Origin: Kiloniella sp. EL199
GTDB lineage: Bacteria; Pseudomonadota; Alphaproteobacteria; Kiloniellales; Kiloniellaceae
Direction: 5' to 3'
Length of the DNA stretch: 64,000 bases
Assembly (NCBI RefSeq): GCF_900313065.1
Contig: NZ_OMPU01000013.1
Location: 1-64,000, forward strand
Of this stretch, positions 33,391 through 42,991 are shown piece by piece. The notes under the pieces were generated by a model. That model had not been told where the DNA came from, made no database searches, and saw only the letters and a program-made list of their open reading frames with translations. A program made the position numbers and the translations under genes. The stretch's first letter is position 1. Each line of letters opens with the position of its first letter.

Positions 33391-34194
33391 ATGCCTCAGT
33401 ACGCTATTCATGTTGAGAACCTCAACAAAAGCTATGATGATGTTCTTGCAGTCAAATCAATTTCTTTCGCCGTAAAACCCGGCGAAACCATCGCCCTGTT
33501 AGGCGGAAACGGCGCAGGGAAAACCACGACAATATCCATGCTGCTTGGTATTCTCTTGCCAACATCGGGCACAATTAAAGTTCTTGGCGAAGATATGGTC
33601 AAAGATCGTTTCAAAGTCATGCACCGTCTGAATTTTTCATCTCCCTATGTGGATCTGCCCAGACGGTTGACTGTCCGACAAAACCTTATGTTTTTCAGCA
33701 AACTCTATGGCATTATCAACGCCCGGGAACGCTTGATGCATCTGGCTGAAGAACTCGACCTTCTTGAATTATTAAACCGTCCGACGGGAAGTTTGTCCGC
33801 AGGTCAAAAAACACGGGTTTCCGTTGCCAAAGCCCTGATCAACGAACCCGAAATTCTCTTGTTGGATGAGCCAACTGCCTCTCTTGATCCGGATACCGCG
33901 GATTGGGTTAGAAGCTACATAAAAGAATACCAAAAACGTACCAGCGCTGCGATTTTGCTCGCCTCTCATAACATGACCGAGGTCGAGCGAATCTGTGACA
34001 ACGTTCTAATGATGAAATACGGCAAAATTGTCGATCAGGGAACACCGGATGATCTATTGCACCGCTATAGCCGAACAAATCTGGAAGAGGTTTTTCTTGA
34101 TATTGCCCGAGATAGAAAAAATTCTGCGAACCAAAAAGATAACGATATTCCCAGAAAACCACCTCATGACGATCTAGAATACGGGGATATTTAG
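33391..34194 (+). CDS. ABC-2-type exporter ATP-binding protein
   Basis: A 267-residue ABC ATPase. Walker A is GGNGAGKTTT, the signature region is LSAGQKTRVSVAKAL, and Walker B is ILLLDEPTASLDPD. The sequence is typical of ATPases that pair with ABC-2 permeases (drug, polysaccharide or NodI type). The LSAGQ replaces the usual LSGGQ. It is directly followed by its permease, with stop and start adjacent. The gene is divergent from regB with a 113-bp gap. The substrate is unknown. Confidence 0.92.
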   Translation: MPQYAIHVENLNKSYDDVLAVKSISFAVKPGETIALLGGNGAGKTTTISMLLGILLPTSGTIKVLGEDMVKDRFKVMHRLNFSSPYVDLPRRLTVRQNLMFFSKLYGIINARERLMHLAEELDLLELLNRPTGSLSAGQKTRVSVAKALINEPEILLLDEPTASLDPDTADWVRSYIKEYQKRTSAAILLASHNMTEVERICDNVLMMKYGKIVDQGTPDDLLHRYSRTNLEEVFLDIARDRKNSANQKDNDIPRKPPHDDLEYGDI

Positions 34195-35043
34195 ATGCCA
34201 AACTCAGCAAGCCAAACAACAGCCACCATTCCCCGAATAAGACACAATCCCTCTGCATTGATCCGCATACAATCTGTCATGATGCGACACCTTTACCTGA
34301 TGCGTGCTTCCTGGCCACGTATTTTTGAGCTTATGTACTGGCCATCTATTCAAATTGTGCTCTGGGGTTTCATTACACAATTCCTGTTAACAAACAGCAG
34401 CTATATCGCCCAAGCAGCAGGTGTTTTGGTTTCAGCTGTGCTTCTTTGGGACATCCTCTTTCGTGCACAGCTTGGCTTCAGTCTCTCTTTTCTGGAAGAA
34501 CTCTGGTCTCGTAACATTGGCAATCTGGCTGTCAGCCCTCTTCGTCCCTATGAGTTTTTAACTGCTCTGATGGTCATGAGTATGATCAGAACGCTGATCG
34601 GGATTCTACCTGCCACTTTTCTCGCAATTCTTTTTTACGAAGTCTCTCTCTACGATCTGGGATTACCGCTGATCTTGTTCTTCAGCAACTTAATGATGAT
34701 GGGATGGACCATCGGTCTGTTGGTTTGTGCACTTATTCTCAGAGTTGGGTTAGGCGCAGAATCCATGGCTTGGCTGACCATCTTTCTCATTGCCCCCATC
34801 TCGGCAGTCTACTACCCCGTAGACATCTTGCCAGAATGGCTACAAGCACTTGCATGGGGACTGCCAACAGCACCGGTATTTGAAGGCATGCGTGCTATTC
34901 TTTTTGATCAAGGTTTTCAACTTGACCTGTTTATCCATTCCCTGCTCTTGAATGTGCTCTACTTCTCTATCGCAATTTGTGTGTTTTTATGGGCTTACCA
35001 CGTCGCACGAAAGCGTGGTCTCTTATTACAAATGGGGGAATAG
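34195..35043 (+). CDS. ABC-2-type exporter permease
   Basis: A 282-residue integral membrane protein with six hydrophobic segments and the ABC-2 family signature (a FLEELWSRNIGNLAVSPLRPYEFLTALM-like coupling region and the YPVDILPEWLQALAWGLPTAPVFEGMRAIL segment near the C-terminus). This family forms the membrane part of drug, lipid or polysaccharide exporters. Its ATG follows the stop of the ATPase gene without a gap. The gene after it, cobT, is convergent. Confidence 0.9.
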   Translation: MPNSASQTTATIPRIRHNPSALIRIQSVMMRHLYLMRASWPRIFELMYWPSIQIVLWGFITQFLLTNSSYIAQAAGVLVSAVLLWDILFRAQLGFSLSFLEELWSRNIGNLAVSPLRPYEFLTALMVMSMIRTLIGILPATFLAILFYEVSLYDLGLPLILFFSNLMMMGWTIGLLVCALILRVGLGAESMAWLTIFLIAPISAVYYPVDILPEWLQALAWGLPTAPVFEGMRAILFDQGFQLDLFIHSLLLNVLYFSIAICVFLWAYHVARKRGLLLQMGE

Positions 35044-35093
35044 CAGCGCTACTCCCCTAATAAAATCGTTTGTACTGGCTATAAAGGCCGAAA

Positions 35094-36122
35094 TTAAGCC
35101 GGGCCACTAACCCCGGCTTCGGCAAAGGTCGCCATGCCATTATGACAAACACAGGCCGCCTTCAGAATTTGCAAGGCAAGTACAGCGCCCGAGCCTTCAC
35201 CCAGCCGCATATTAAAATCCAACAGGGGTTCTTTACCGATATTTGCCATCAAAGCCCGATGACCGGGCTCAACGGATTGATGTCCAACAACACAGTGATC
35301 AAGAAGCCTGTGATCAATTGCATGAAGAATCGCCGCTGCTGCTGTACAGGTATAGCCGTCGAGAACAACCGGGGTACGGGCAAGGCGTGCCGCAATAACA
35401 GCCCCGACAATTGCTGCGAGCTCAAGGCCGCCAACACATCGTAAAATCTGGAAAGGATCATCAGCAAAAGTTGGTTTATGCAATTCAATCGCCTGATCGA
35501 TCAGCTTGGTTTTCAAGGCAAGCGTTTCATTATCAACACCAGTGCCCCGACCAACCCAGTCAGCGGCACCCCCACCGTAAAGTGCGGTGCAGATTGCTGC
35601 TGCTGATGTGGTATTACCAATACCCATCTCGCCAACAGCCAAAACATCAATGCCTTCTTCGACGGCCATCATTCCATAGGCAATCGCACGGACAAAATCT
35701 TCTTCCTCCATCGCGGGCTGTTCACTGAAATCAGCTGTTGGTTCATCAAGCGCGAGTTCGTAAACACGAAGATCTGAATCAGCCAATCCGCAAAGCTGGT
35801 TAACTGCCGCACCGCCATGAATGAAGTTCGCCACCATTTGCTTGGTAACTTCTGTTGGATAAGCAGAAACACCCTTGGCCGCAATACCGTGGTTCCCAGC
35901 AAAAACAGCGGTAAAGGGGCGTTCAACCTGCGGTTTATTCTTTCCTTGCCATGCAGCAAGCCAGATTGCCAGTTCCTCTAGTCTCCCCAAGGCACCCAAA
36001 GGTTTCGTAAGCTGTGTCTGCCTTTCTTCTGCAGCTTTTGCCGCCTCTCGGCTTGGCCCCGGTAATTCTTTTAGCAGAACATGAATTTCATCAAGCGTCG
36101 AAATAGATGCCGCGTCTGACAT
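35094..36122 (-). CDS. cobT: nicotinate-nucleotide--dimethylbenzimidazole phosphoribosyltransferase
   Basis: A 342-residue enzyme that makes alpha-ribazole 5'-phosphate for the lower ligand of cobalamin. Motifs include RQTQLTKPLGALGRLEELA near the N-terminus, FAGNHGIAAKGVSAYP, the GEMGIGNTTSAAAI nucleotide-binding region, and the C-terminal RLGEGSGAVLALQ with the catalytic glutamate. The length is typical. It is divergent from cobS with 222 bp between; I looked there for a cobalamin riboswitch and did not find one. Confidence 0.95.
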   Translation of the reverse strand: MSDAASISTLDEIHVLLKELPGPSREAAKAAEERQTQLTKPLGALGRLEELAIWLAAWQGKNKPQVERPFTAVFAGNHGIAAKGVSAYPTEVTKQMVANFIHGGAAVNQLCGLADSDLRVYELALDEPTADFSEQPAMEEEDFVRAIAYGMMAVEEGIDVLAVGEMGIGNTTSAAAICTALYGGGAADWVGRGTGVDNETLALKTKLIDQAIELHKPTFADDPFQILRCVGGLELAAIVGAVIAARLARTPVVLDGYTCTAAAAILHAIDHRLLDHCVVGHQSVEPGHRALMANIGKEPLLDFNMRLGEGSGAVLALQILKAACVCHNGMATFAEAGVSGPA

Positions 36123-36344
36123 AGTTTATTATCTCCCTTGCCCCTGATTTAACACAGGATTGCGATGCCTTCAGGCTATCAAATACCTTTACAGAACCGC
36201 TTCAGGGCGGCATTTGTTTCTTTGTGCGTTGATAACCCGATTTAATCGGTTTTAAAGCTCTGGCCCAAGCCATAACATAGCAGCGGGTCATTGTCTTTAC
36301 CTCAGAACCACTCTCTTTGTCGCATATACACCGGATAAGGCAAC

Positions 36345-37205
36345 ATGACAGCTCAACCGACCAATAAACCGCACCAATGGCTGAACATGATAAAGAAATT
36401 TGAACAAGACATTCGCATCGTCATGGCTTTCATGACGCGGATCCCGGTGCCTTATCCGCTTGATACAGAAGGACGGCCAACAAGCCGTAACCTTGCAGAA
36501 GCGGCATGGTCTTTTCCCCTTATCGGCATTCTGGTTGGGTTTGTCAGTGCCACAGTACTGGTCATTGGCTTCTATCTATCGCTCCCACTTTATGTTTGCG
36601 CCCTTCTCGCCATTGTCTCTAGCATCCTTGTCACAGGCGCTCTTCACGAAGATGGGTTGGCCGATGTTGCTGATGGCTTTGGCGGTAGTCATGATCCAGA
36701 ACGAAAACTGGAGATCATGAAAGATAGTCGTGTCGGGAGTTACGGTGTCCTTGCTCTTGCTATCTCGGTTCTCATGCGCACGCTGTTGTTAGGTAGCTTG
36801 CTTTCTTTGGCACAACTCAGTCCTCTGGGTGCCGACAACTATCAATGGGCGATTCTGATACAGATATTTGCCATCTACATTTCGGCACATATGATTGGCA
36901 GAGGACTTGCCCCCTTGATGATGAGTCATCTTCCTCTGGCAAAGAAAAGCGGGATGGCAGCAACCGCTGCAAAACCAAAGTTACGCAGTAGCTACGGTAG
37001 CCTGCTTCTGACATTATTTTTTCTGTTCCTTTTTCTTCCGCCCTTATCTGTCTTGATTGTTCTTGTTTCCAATGTCCTAATGATTCTGTTTTTATCATGG
37101 TTAACAATGCGGCAAATTGGCGGGTATACAGGGGACGTTCTTGGCACCGCGGTTCAACTCTGTGAAATCGTGACCTATCTCGCTCTGTTGAGCTATATCG
37201 CCTAG
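36345..37205 (+). CDS. cobS: adenosylcobinamide-GDP ribazoletransferase
   Basis: A 286-residue inner-membrane enzyme joining adenosylcobinamide-GDP to alpha-ribazole or its phosphate, the last assembly step of cobalamin. The hallmark block HEDGLADVADGFGGSHDPERKLEIMKDSRVGSYG (about 100-135) holds the metal-binding acidic residues. About six membrane segments follow. The N-terminus is about 30 residues longer than many CobS; a second Met (residue 11) or the Met of MAFMTRIPV region are alternative starts. It is followed after 9 bp by the phosphatase. Confidence 0.94.
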   Translation: MTAQPTNKPHQWLNMIKKFEQDIRIVMAFMTRIPVPYPLDTEGRPTSRNLAEAAWSFPLIGILVGFVSATVLVIGFYLSLPLYVCALLAIVSSILVTGALHEDGLADVADGFGGSHDPERKLEIMKDSRVGSYGVLALAISVLMRTLLLGSLLSLAQLSPLGADNYQWAILIQIFAIYISAHMIGRGLAPLMMSHLPLAKKSGMAATAAKPKLRSSYGSLLLTLFFLFLFLPPLSVLIVLVSNVLMILFLSWLTMRQIGGYTGDVLGTAVQLCEIVTYLALLSYIA

Positions 37206-37214
37206 GAGGCACAG

Positions 37215-37877
37215 GTGACACAAACCAGATGGTGGTGGGTCAGGCACGCGCCAGTAACGGAAAACAACGGCACTATATACGGCAATCTGGACTTAAACTG
37301 TGATTGCCATGACAAAGACAGTTTTCAAGCTCTCGGTGGAATCCTTCCCGATGAAGCCATCTGGGTAACAACACCCCTGAAACGGACCCATCAAACCGCT
37401 GATGCTATTCGCGCTGAAATGCTGGCCCGTGACTTTCCTGCTTATGATGTAATCGATGATTTTCAGGAACAGTCCTTTGGAGACTGGCATGGCATGACGC
37501 ATCAGGAATTGGGCGAAATTCGGGGTGATCCATGGCATCGTTTTTGGCATGCGCCTGCATCTGAAGCCCCCCCGGGCGGAGAAAGTTTCGAAAGCCTTAT
37601 TGTCCGAACTGCAAAATCAATTGATGCCCTTAATCAAAAATACATCGGTAAAGATATTATTGCGGTAACCCACGGTGGCACAATTCGGGCCGCAGTTGCC
37701 CATGCGCTGGATCTTAACCCCGAAAAAGCCCTTGGCCTATCCATTGGCAATCTGTCTTTAACCAGACTGGATTATTACCTAACCGAAGATGAAAATACGA
37801 CAGATCATTCATCCTGGGGAGTTGGCAGCATTAATGCAGAACCGTTTGCTTTCAAAACAAAAAAAGCTCCTCAGTAG
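37215..37877 (+). CDS. cobC: histidine phosphatase, probable alpha-ribazole phosphatase
   Basis: A 220-residue phosphoglycerate mutase-like phosphatase. The catalytic histidine is in WWWVRHAPVTENN (RHA replaces the usual RHG), and the second is in AVTHGGTIRAAVAH. Its location 9 bp after cobS indicates removal of the 5' phosphate of alpha-ribazole or cobalamin 5'-phosphate. It starts with GTG and has AGGAGGC upstream. Its stop codon lies within the loop and stem of a terminator hairpin. Confidence 0.85.
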   Translation: MTQTRWWWVRHAPVTENNGTIYGNLDLNCDCHDKDSFQALGGILPDEAIWVTTPLKRTHQTADAIRAEMLARDFPAYDVIDDFQEQSFGDWHGMTHQELGEIRGDPWHRFWHAPASEAPPGGESFESLIVRTAKSIDALNQKYIGKDIIAVTHGGTIRAAVAHALDLNPEKALGLSIGNLSLTRLDYYLTEDENTTDHSSWGVGSINAEPFAFKTKKAPQ

Positions 37878-37887
37878 GAGCTTTTTT
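37861..37887 (+). terminator. terminator overlapping the cobC stop codon
   Basis: Perfect 11-bp stem AAAAAGCTCCT / AGGAGCTTTTT with a CAGT loop, followed by T. Because both sides are A/T flanked it can act in both directions, for cobC and the convergent phosphate transporter gene. Confidence 0.9.
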
Positions 37888-37910
37888 CATATCTAGTGAT
37901 TTTGAACCGT

Positions 37911-39452
37911 TTACAGCACAAACCTTATCACAAAGAAGATTGAAGCAGACAGTAATGCTGCGGCAGGAACAGTGATCACCCAGGCAGCAATAATTGTCGT
38001 AAAGTGCGATCGGCGAACCAGTTTACGGCGGCCAATTTCTTCACGATCAGCAATAATACCTTCATGCTCACTTTCAGGGTGACGCTCGTGCTGTCGCACA
38101 TACTGGCGGCGGCGCTTACTTTTCTTGGTATAATATTCCCGGAAGAAACCAACACCAAACACAGCACCTACAGCAATATGCGTTGAACTAACGGGTAACC
38201 CCAAAGCTGATGCCATGATCACTGTAATAGCGGCAGAAAGCGCCACACAGTAAGCCCGCATCGGGTTCATTTTAGTAATCTGTTCCCCCACCATACGAAT
38301 CAGTTTGGGACCATAGAGGAAAAGACCAAGGCTGATACCAATCGCCCCAATAATCATTACCCAGATCGGAATGGAAACCTTCGCCGCGATGTCACCAGAT
38401 TCCACAGCATGTAAAACTGCAGCCAAAGGACCAACCGCATTCGCCACATCATTGGCACCATGTGCAAAAGACAACAAAGCCGCAGAGAAAATCAGGGGTA
38501 AATGAAACAGTTCTCTCAAGGACTGGTTCCGGTTTTCCATACCTTCGGACTGTTTACGAATAACGGGTTTTAAAAGCGCATAAGAAGCAACAAAGATCGC
38601 AGCACCAATCATAGCAACCGTTGCATAGTCTGGTTTCCAGATCTTCTTCAGCCCCTTCATCATCAAATAACATGAAAAAGCAGTCGCCATAATCGCAAGC
38701 AGCATTGGTACCCAACGGCGCGCAGCTGCAATTTTGTCATCACGATAGATAATATTGCTTTTGATAAAGGCGAGGAAAAACGCCGCAATAACGCCACCCA
38801 GAACAGGCGAAATAACCCAACTGGCGGCAATCTTACTCATGGTAAACCAGTTTACCGCACCAAAACCAACAGCGGCAATACCTGCGCCCATAACACCACC
38901 AACAACAGAGTGTGTCGTTGAAACCGGTGCCCCAATGTAAGTGGCAAGGTTAACCCACAGCGCAGATGACAACAGTGCCGCCATCATTGCCCAGATAAAG
39001 GTCTGACTATCTGGAACGAGCGATGGATCAATAATACCTTTGGAGATTGTCGAAACAACATCACCCCCGGCCAATAGTGCCCCGGCGCTTTCAAAAATAG
39101 CGGCGATAATCAACGCTCCCGTCATGGTCAAGGCCCGTGACCCAACGGCTGGTCCGACATTGTTTGCAACATCATTGGCACCAATGTTCAGCGCCATGTA
39201 CCCGCCAAGGGTTGCAGCGACGATGATATAAACGGCGTTTGGCTGCGCCCCGATCAGGATACTGGCAAAACCACCAGCTACTGCCAGGAATAGAATAGCA
39301 AGGCCTGGCGCAAGAAGATGTTGCGATATGGAGCGCGTGGCCTCTTCCATCGTAACGATTTTACTTAAGTCTTTATCCAGAGATGGTTTTGCTAACTTCA
39401 TATCGTCTGATGACGATGAATTCGTATTTCCTGACGGATCAGAAGATGCCAT
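37911..39452 (-). CDS. inorganic phosphate transporter, PitA/PiT family
   Basis: A 513-residue polytopic membrane permease with the duplicated PiT signature: GGYMALNIGANDVANNVGPAVGSRA in the first half and SFAHGANDVANAVGPLAAV in the second. Around 10-12 membrane segments are evident. It would take up phosphate by cation symport. No DUF47/PhoU-like partner gene adjoins it, which is somewhat unusual. Direct repeats matching a Pho box lie 83-111 bp upstream of the start, suggesting induction by PhoB under phosphate limitation; this would make it a Pho-regulated Pit rather than a constitutive one. Confidence 0.92.
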   Translation of the reverse strand: MASSDPSGNTNSSSSDDMKLAKPSLDKDLSKIVTMEEATRSISQHLLAPGLAILFLAVAGGFASILIGAQPNAVYIIVAATLGGYMALNIGANDVANNVGPAVGSRALTMTGALIIAAIFESAGALLAGGDVVSTISKGIIDPSLVPDSQTFIWAMMAALLSSALWVNLATYIGAPVSTTHSVVGGVMGAGIAAVGFGAVNWFTMSKIAASWVISPVLGGVIAAFFLAFIKSNIIYRDDKIAAARRWVPMLLAIMATAFSCYLMMKGLKKIWKPDYATVAMIGAAIFVASYALLKPVIRKQSEGMENRNQSLRELFHLPLIFSAALLSFAHGANDVANAVGPLAAVLHAVESGDIAAKVSIPIWVMIIGAIGISLGLFLYGPKLIRMVGEQITKMNPMRAYCVALSAAITVIMASALGLPVSSTHIAVGAVFGVGFFREYYTKKSKRRRQYVRQHERHPESEHEGIIADREEIGRRKLVRRSHFTTIIAAWVITVPAAALLSASIFFVIRFVL

Positions 39453-39534
39453 TTTTCAAACCTTCATACACCAAAATTGGGTAATTTCAGATTTGTGATA
39501 GTTTCATTGCATTTAAATGACAAATTATTATTTC

Positions 39535-39563
39535 GTGACTCTAATATGACAATTTAATGACAA
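39535..39563 (-). promoter_or_regulatory. Pho box upstream of the Pit transporter
   Basis: On the minus strand: TTGTCAT-N4-TTGTCAT-N4-GAGTCAC, three 7-bp repeats at an exact 11-bp period, matching the PhoB binding consensus (CTGTCAT repeats). A further TTGTCAT occurs at 39517-39523, out of phase. It is oriented towards the transporter. Confidence 0.75.
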
Positions 39564-39905
39564 ACCATATTCAACAACAAAACATATCATTCTGCGGAAA
39601 ATGCTCTACAGAACAGAAAATATAAGCGCTCCACCCCTTTGGGGTTATTAGTTTTGGCTCTCAATTGCCATCTCTTCAAAGAGCCATTTTCTGAATTTTC
39701 CGATCATACCATCCCCGCGTACACCCTGTTGCAGACATCATCGCCCCATGGAATCGCCCTTACCCTTATGAAAACAGAAGAATAACTCTCCAACGAACAG
39801 AATTTAAACTGTTTATACTTTCAGTCATAATTCGCTCAAATTTGAATGCCATCTTTTGAGATACTCAAGTTTCACAATTCGCACTTCGGTATTCTGTTAC
39901 CTACC
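39564..39905. other. non-coding gap before the metallophosphoesterase
   Basis: No gene is recognised here. It holds a hairpin CCCC-TTT-GGGG near 39634 and a 6-bp stem GGCTCT / AGAGCC (39656-39685). Both are too weak to call as terminators. Confidence 0.4.
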
Positions 39906-40796
39906 ATGTATTCGCGCAGGCAATTTTTTCGCTCCCTCTTTGGCGGTGCAAGCCTATTCACAGGTTTGGGGAGTTATGGCTTTGTGCTTGAACCTGGTTT
40001 CAGGATGTCGCTTTGCCGTCATCAAGTCTCTCCCGCCAATTGGCCAAAAGGGATGACGTTGAGAATAGCAGCGCTAGCAGATCCCCATATAGGAGAGCCA
40101 TATATGGAGATCGAACGCCTGGAAAAGATCGTCGAGCAAACAAATAACGCCAAGCCCGATATTGTTGTTCTACTTGGAGACTATGTCGCTGGACATAAAT
40201 TTATCTCACGCCATCTTTCTGTTCGTTCCGCAGCAAAGGTTTTTGCCAGCCTAAAATCACCTCTGGGAACCTACGCTATCTTGGGAAATCATGATTGGTG
40301 GGATGATCCCGTTGCCCAACAAACTCGACAAGGCCCTCCGCTTGCACAGAAAGATCTGGAAGCCGAAGGTATTCCTGTATTGGAAAACTCTGCCTTGAAG
40401 CTATCCCATCAAGGGAAACAGTTTTGGCTTCTGGGGCTTGGAGATCAATATGCCTTTCTCGATAAGGCTAAAGGATATATTGGCCGGGATAATCTTCCAG
40501 AATTAATGTCACAAATCACAGATGATATCCCGAGCATTCTTCTTGCCCATGAGCCAGACATTTTTCCACAAGTGAGTACAAAAATCAGTGTCACCCTTTG
40601 TGGGCATACCCATGGCGGGCAAATACGTCTGTTTAACTATTCGCCGATTGTTCCATCCCGTTACGGAAATCGCTATGCCTATGGACACATTATCAAAGAC
40701 AACAAAAACCTTGTTGTTTCAGGCGGCCTGGGTTGCTCCATACTCCCCGTCCGTTTTGGCGTTCCCCCGGAAATTACAATAATTGATTTAGTGTGA
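39906..40796 (+). CDS. metallophosphoesterase with Tat-like signal
   Basis: A 296-residue protein from the second Met; the frame is open 20 codons earlier, but the Tat-type signal SRRQFFRSLFGG begins at this Met, so I prefer it. Calcineurin-like motifs are all present: ADPHIG, LLGDYVAGH, LGNHDWWDDP and CGHTHGGQI, giving a two-metal active site. The twin-arginine signal suggests export of a folded protein. The overall pattern is that of the YkuE/LpxH-like family acting on cell-envelope phosphoesters. The substrate is unknown. Confidence 0.88.
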   Translation: MYSRRQFFRSLFGGASLFTGLGSYGFVLEPGFRMSLCRHQVSPANWPKGMTLRIAALADPHIGEPYMEIERLEKIVEQTNNAKPDIVVLLGDYVAGHKFISRHLSVRSAAKVFASLKSPLGTYAILGNHDWWDDPVAQQTRQGPPLAQKDLEAEGIPVLENSALKLSHQGKQFWLLGLGDQYAFLDKAKGYIGRDNLPELMSQITDDIPSILLAHEPDIFPQVSTKISVTLCGHTHGGQIRLFNYSPIVPSRYGNRYAYGHIIKDNKNLVVSGGLGCSILPVRFGVPPEITIIDLV

Positions 40797-40829
40797 ATAA
40801 TTAAAGTCATCATCAAATCACTCATCGTT

Positions 40830-41627
40830 TCACAATCCGCTCCAAGTTAACCTTTTCAAATCTTCCAGATAGGGCAACCGCTTTTGGGCCGATTTGATAG
40901 CATTTAGATTTAACTGGGCGCGCAAAAATTCAGGTTCCATACTGGCGCGTTCAAGATCATGACCATCAGGACCGATGATACAGCTACCGCCTAAGAATTC
41001 TAAGCCATTTTCATTCCCACACTGATTGGCATAACAAACATAAATACCATTCTCAAAAGCGCGGGTCGGCATAACTTTATGTGCAACAACACCCCATTGT
41101 GCCCCAAGAGCAGTTGGTACAAGGACCAAATCCACCCCCATTTTTGCTATGTGTCGAAAGTTCTCTGGAAATTCGGCGTCATAACAAATAAGCGTTCCGA
41201 TATTAAAACCATTTAAGGAGAACACTTCACAATGTCCGCCTCTTTGAAAATACTCTCTCTCGAACCCTGGTGGCAACATCAGCTTACGATGCTCACCTAA
41301 ACGCTGCCCGTTTTTTCCAAAACACTGTGCAGAATTATATATTCTCCCATCATGGCTCTCAGAATATCCATAGTGAATAGCAATATTATGCGCCCTGCAT
41401 AAATCAGCTATCTTTTTGGCAAAAAAACCATCCTTTGCTTCGGACCATACGTGAACTCTTTCTCCTACGTTATACCCTGTTAAAAATAATTCAGGTAATA
41501 GCAGGAAATCAGCACCTTCTATCTGCGTGTTACTTAAATTCTCTTTCAACCACTGAAAACGCTCATCCGGGCCATTTAGCGTCGCAGGATTTTGAGCGAT
41601 CACGACCGTCAGTTCATTCATACTCAA
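40830..41627 (-). CDS. carbon-nitrogen hydrolase (nitrilase superfamily)
   Basis: A 265-residue amidase-type enzyme with the Glu-Lys-Cys catalytic triad: Glu46 (LLPELFLTGY), Lys115 (EHRKLMLPP) and Cys148 (TLICYDAEFPE). This superfamily hydrolyses amides, ureides or carbamoyl groups. The start codon overlaps no gene, and it ends within an apparent operon with the M24 protein 2 bp upstream on the same strand. The neighbourhood (M24 hydrolase, GntR regulator, GMC oxidoreductase) suggests breakdown of a small nitrogenous compound; the substrate is unknown. Confidence 0.9.
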   Translation of the reverse strand: MSMNELTVVIAQNPATLNGPDERFQWLKENLSNTQIEGADFLLLPELFLTGYNVGERVHVWSEAKDGFFAKKIADLCRAHNIAIHYGYSESHDGRIYNSAQCFGKNGQRLGEHRKLMLPPGFEREYFQRGGHCEVFSLNGFNIGTLICYDAEFPENFRHIAKMGVDLVLVPTALGAQWGVVAHKVMPTRAFENGIYVCYANQCGNENGLEFLGGSCIIGPDGHDLERASMEPEFLRAQLNLNAIKSAQKRLPYLEDLKRLTWSGL

Positions 41628-41628
41628 A

Positions 41629-42789
41629 TCAACCTTTGCTCAAAAGAATCTCGCGTGGATAGTTGGTAATATAGTCGAACCCTGTCTCCGTAACGACAAC
41701 AGAATCTCCAATCCGGCCAGCTGTCGTACCATCGATTGAGATGCCACCATCTACCGCGAAAGTCATTCCGGGTTTCAAAACGGTTTTATCCCCTTCTTTT
41801 AGCTCTGGTGCTTCCAAATAAGACATCCCGATAGAGCGGCCCGTACGATATCCCGTTTCATACCCCCGCTTTTGATAAACTTCATTAGCTGCCGCGGCGA
41901 CATCTTCGGCAAGGATCCCGGGGCGAATTGAACCAATTGCAGCCTGCTGCGCTTCTATTGCAGCTTCTTGAACATCACGCGCCTTATCAGTGACATCGCT
42001 GATGTGAAACATTCGATCAAAACCCAGTTTATATTGCTTGAATTGCGCCATGTTACAAAAACAGAAATACACGGGATCAAATTTCCGATAGGCCTTTACA
42101 CTCGCACGGCGGTGCACCATAGAAGAATCTGCTCCGCTTTGGAGGATCTGTAGATTATGAATCATTGGGGAAACAAAGCTTTCCCAGCCTGTATCGGTCA
42201 AAAATGTCGCCGCTTTGCGAGATCCTGCATCAATAACAGCCAGTGCTGATTCAAACTCCTGCCTTCCCTCGGATAGTGAATTATGAGCGGCGGCCATCAT
42301 CGCACCGGCAATGGCGCCTGCCTGTTTCATTATTCCAATTTCAAACGGCGTTTTAATCATGCGCATTTCACCAAGAACAGGTGAAATATCTTTCAAGATT
42401 GCCCCCCGGTAAGCTTCATCCAGAAAGTTGCGTACAATCGCCGGAATATGATTTCGTTCAATCCAGAGCTCGGACGGTGCTTCATCTGTAATAACTCCTT
42501 TGAGAACACGGGACCAACTCCGCTGCCCAATATCTTCCCACACCCGAATATCCTCTACCCAGGTCATGGCTTCGACCATCTCAGATTCCATCAGCGGAGT
42601 AATAACAGTCGGCCCACTATCTGCATCAACAACAAGCATCGTAGGACGCCCAAATTCGATTCCCAGATATCCCCAAAATCCCGCAAGATAAGCAATCGAA
42701 CTTTCATCGGTAAAAATGGCTTTTTGAATACCATTGTCCTTCATTTTGAGTTGAAGTTGTTCTGTTCTTTCTTTGCATTCCTGAAGCAT
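41629..42789 (-). CDS. creatinase-like M24 family hydrolase lacking metal ligands
   Basis: A 386-residue protein with the two-domain creatinase/aminopeptidase P organisation (N-terminal domain about 1-150, pita-bread domain about 155-386). At the places where metal-dependent peptidases have their five ligands it reads YFCFCNMAQFKQYKLGFDRMF (first Asp lost), GRSIGMSYLE (His lost), AVDGGISI (Glu to Asp) and GRIGDSVVVTETG (Glu to Gly). It is therefore unlikely to be a metallopeptidase. Metal-free members such as creatinase and ectoine hydrolase (DoeA/EutD) hydrolyse amidine or cyclic amide bonds, so a similar C-N hydrolysis is inferred. It is co-transcribed with the nitrilase-family gene. Confidence 0.75.
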   Translation of the reverse strand: MLQECKERTEQLQLKMKDNGIQKAIFTDESSIAYLAGFWGYLGIEFGRPTMLVVDADSGPTVITPLMESEMVEAMTWVEDIRVWEDIGQRSWSRVLKGVITDEAPSELWIERNHIPAIVRNFLDEAYRGAILKDISPVLGEMRMIKTPFEIGIMKQAGAIAGAMMAAAHNSLSEGRQEFESALAVIDAGSRKAATFLTDTGWESFVSPMIHNLQILQSGADSSMVHRRASVKAYRKFDPVYFCFCNMAQFKQYKLGFDRMFHISDVTDKARDVQEAAIEAQQAAIGSIRPGILAEDVAAAANEVYQKRGYETGYRTGRSIGMSYLEAPELKEGDKTVLKPGMTFAVDGGISIDGTTAGRIGDSVVVTETGFDYITNYPREILLSKG

Positions 42790-42844
42790 TTTTTAATGTC
42801 CTTTAATCAAGAAACTGACTCGAGGTTAATCGAATAACCTCTCA

Positions 42845-42858
42845 AGCTGTATACAGCT
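42845..42858. promoter_or_regulatory. candidate GntR operator near the M24 promoter
   Basis: Perfect 14-bp palindrome AGCTGTATACAGCT, 56-69 bp before the M24 gene start. A GTATAC core is common in FadR/FCD-type GntR operators. The regulator gene is divergent and 200 bp away. Confidence 0.45.
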
Positions 42859-42991
42859 GTGTTAATTTAAGCAACAATTTAATTTTTATTTGGTAAAATA
42901 AGGCAAAGGTGTATAATGCTATTGTCTTTCAGCTATAAACTGATCACGCAAAAAACTATTGTCAGATAAATATCTAAGCAAATCACGAAAA

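Noticed and set aside
36123-36344. Cobalamin riboswitch between cobT and cobS
   Set aside because: No B12 box (GCCACTG) or the conserved core segments were found.
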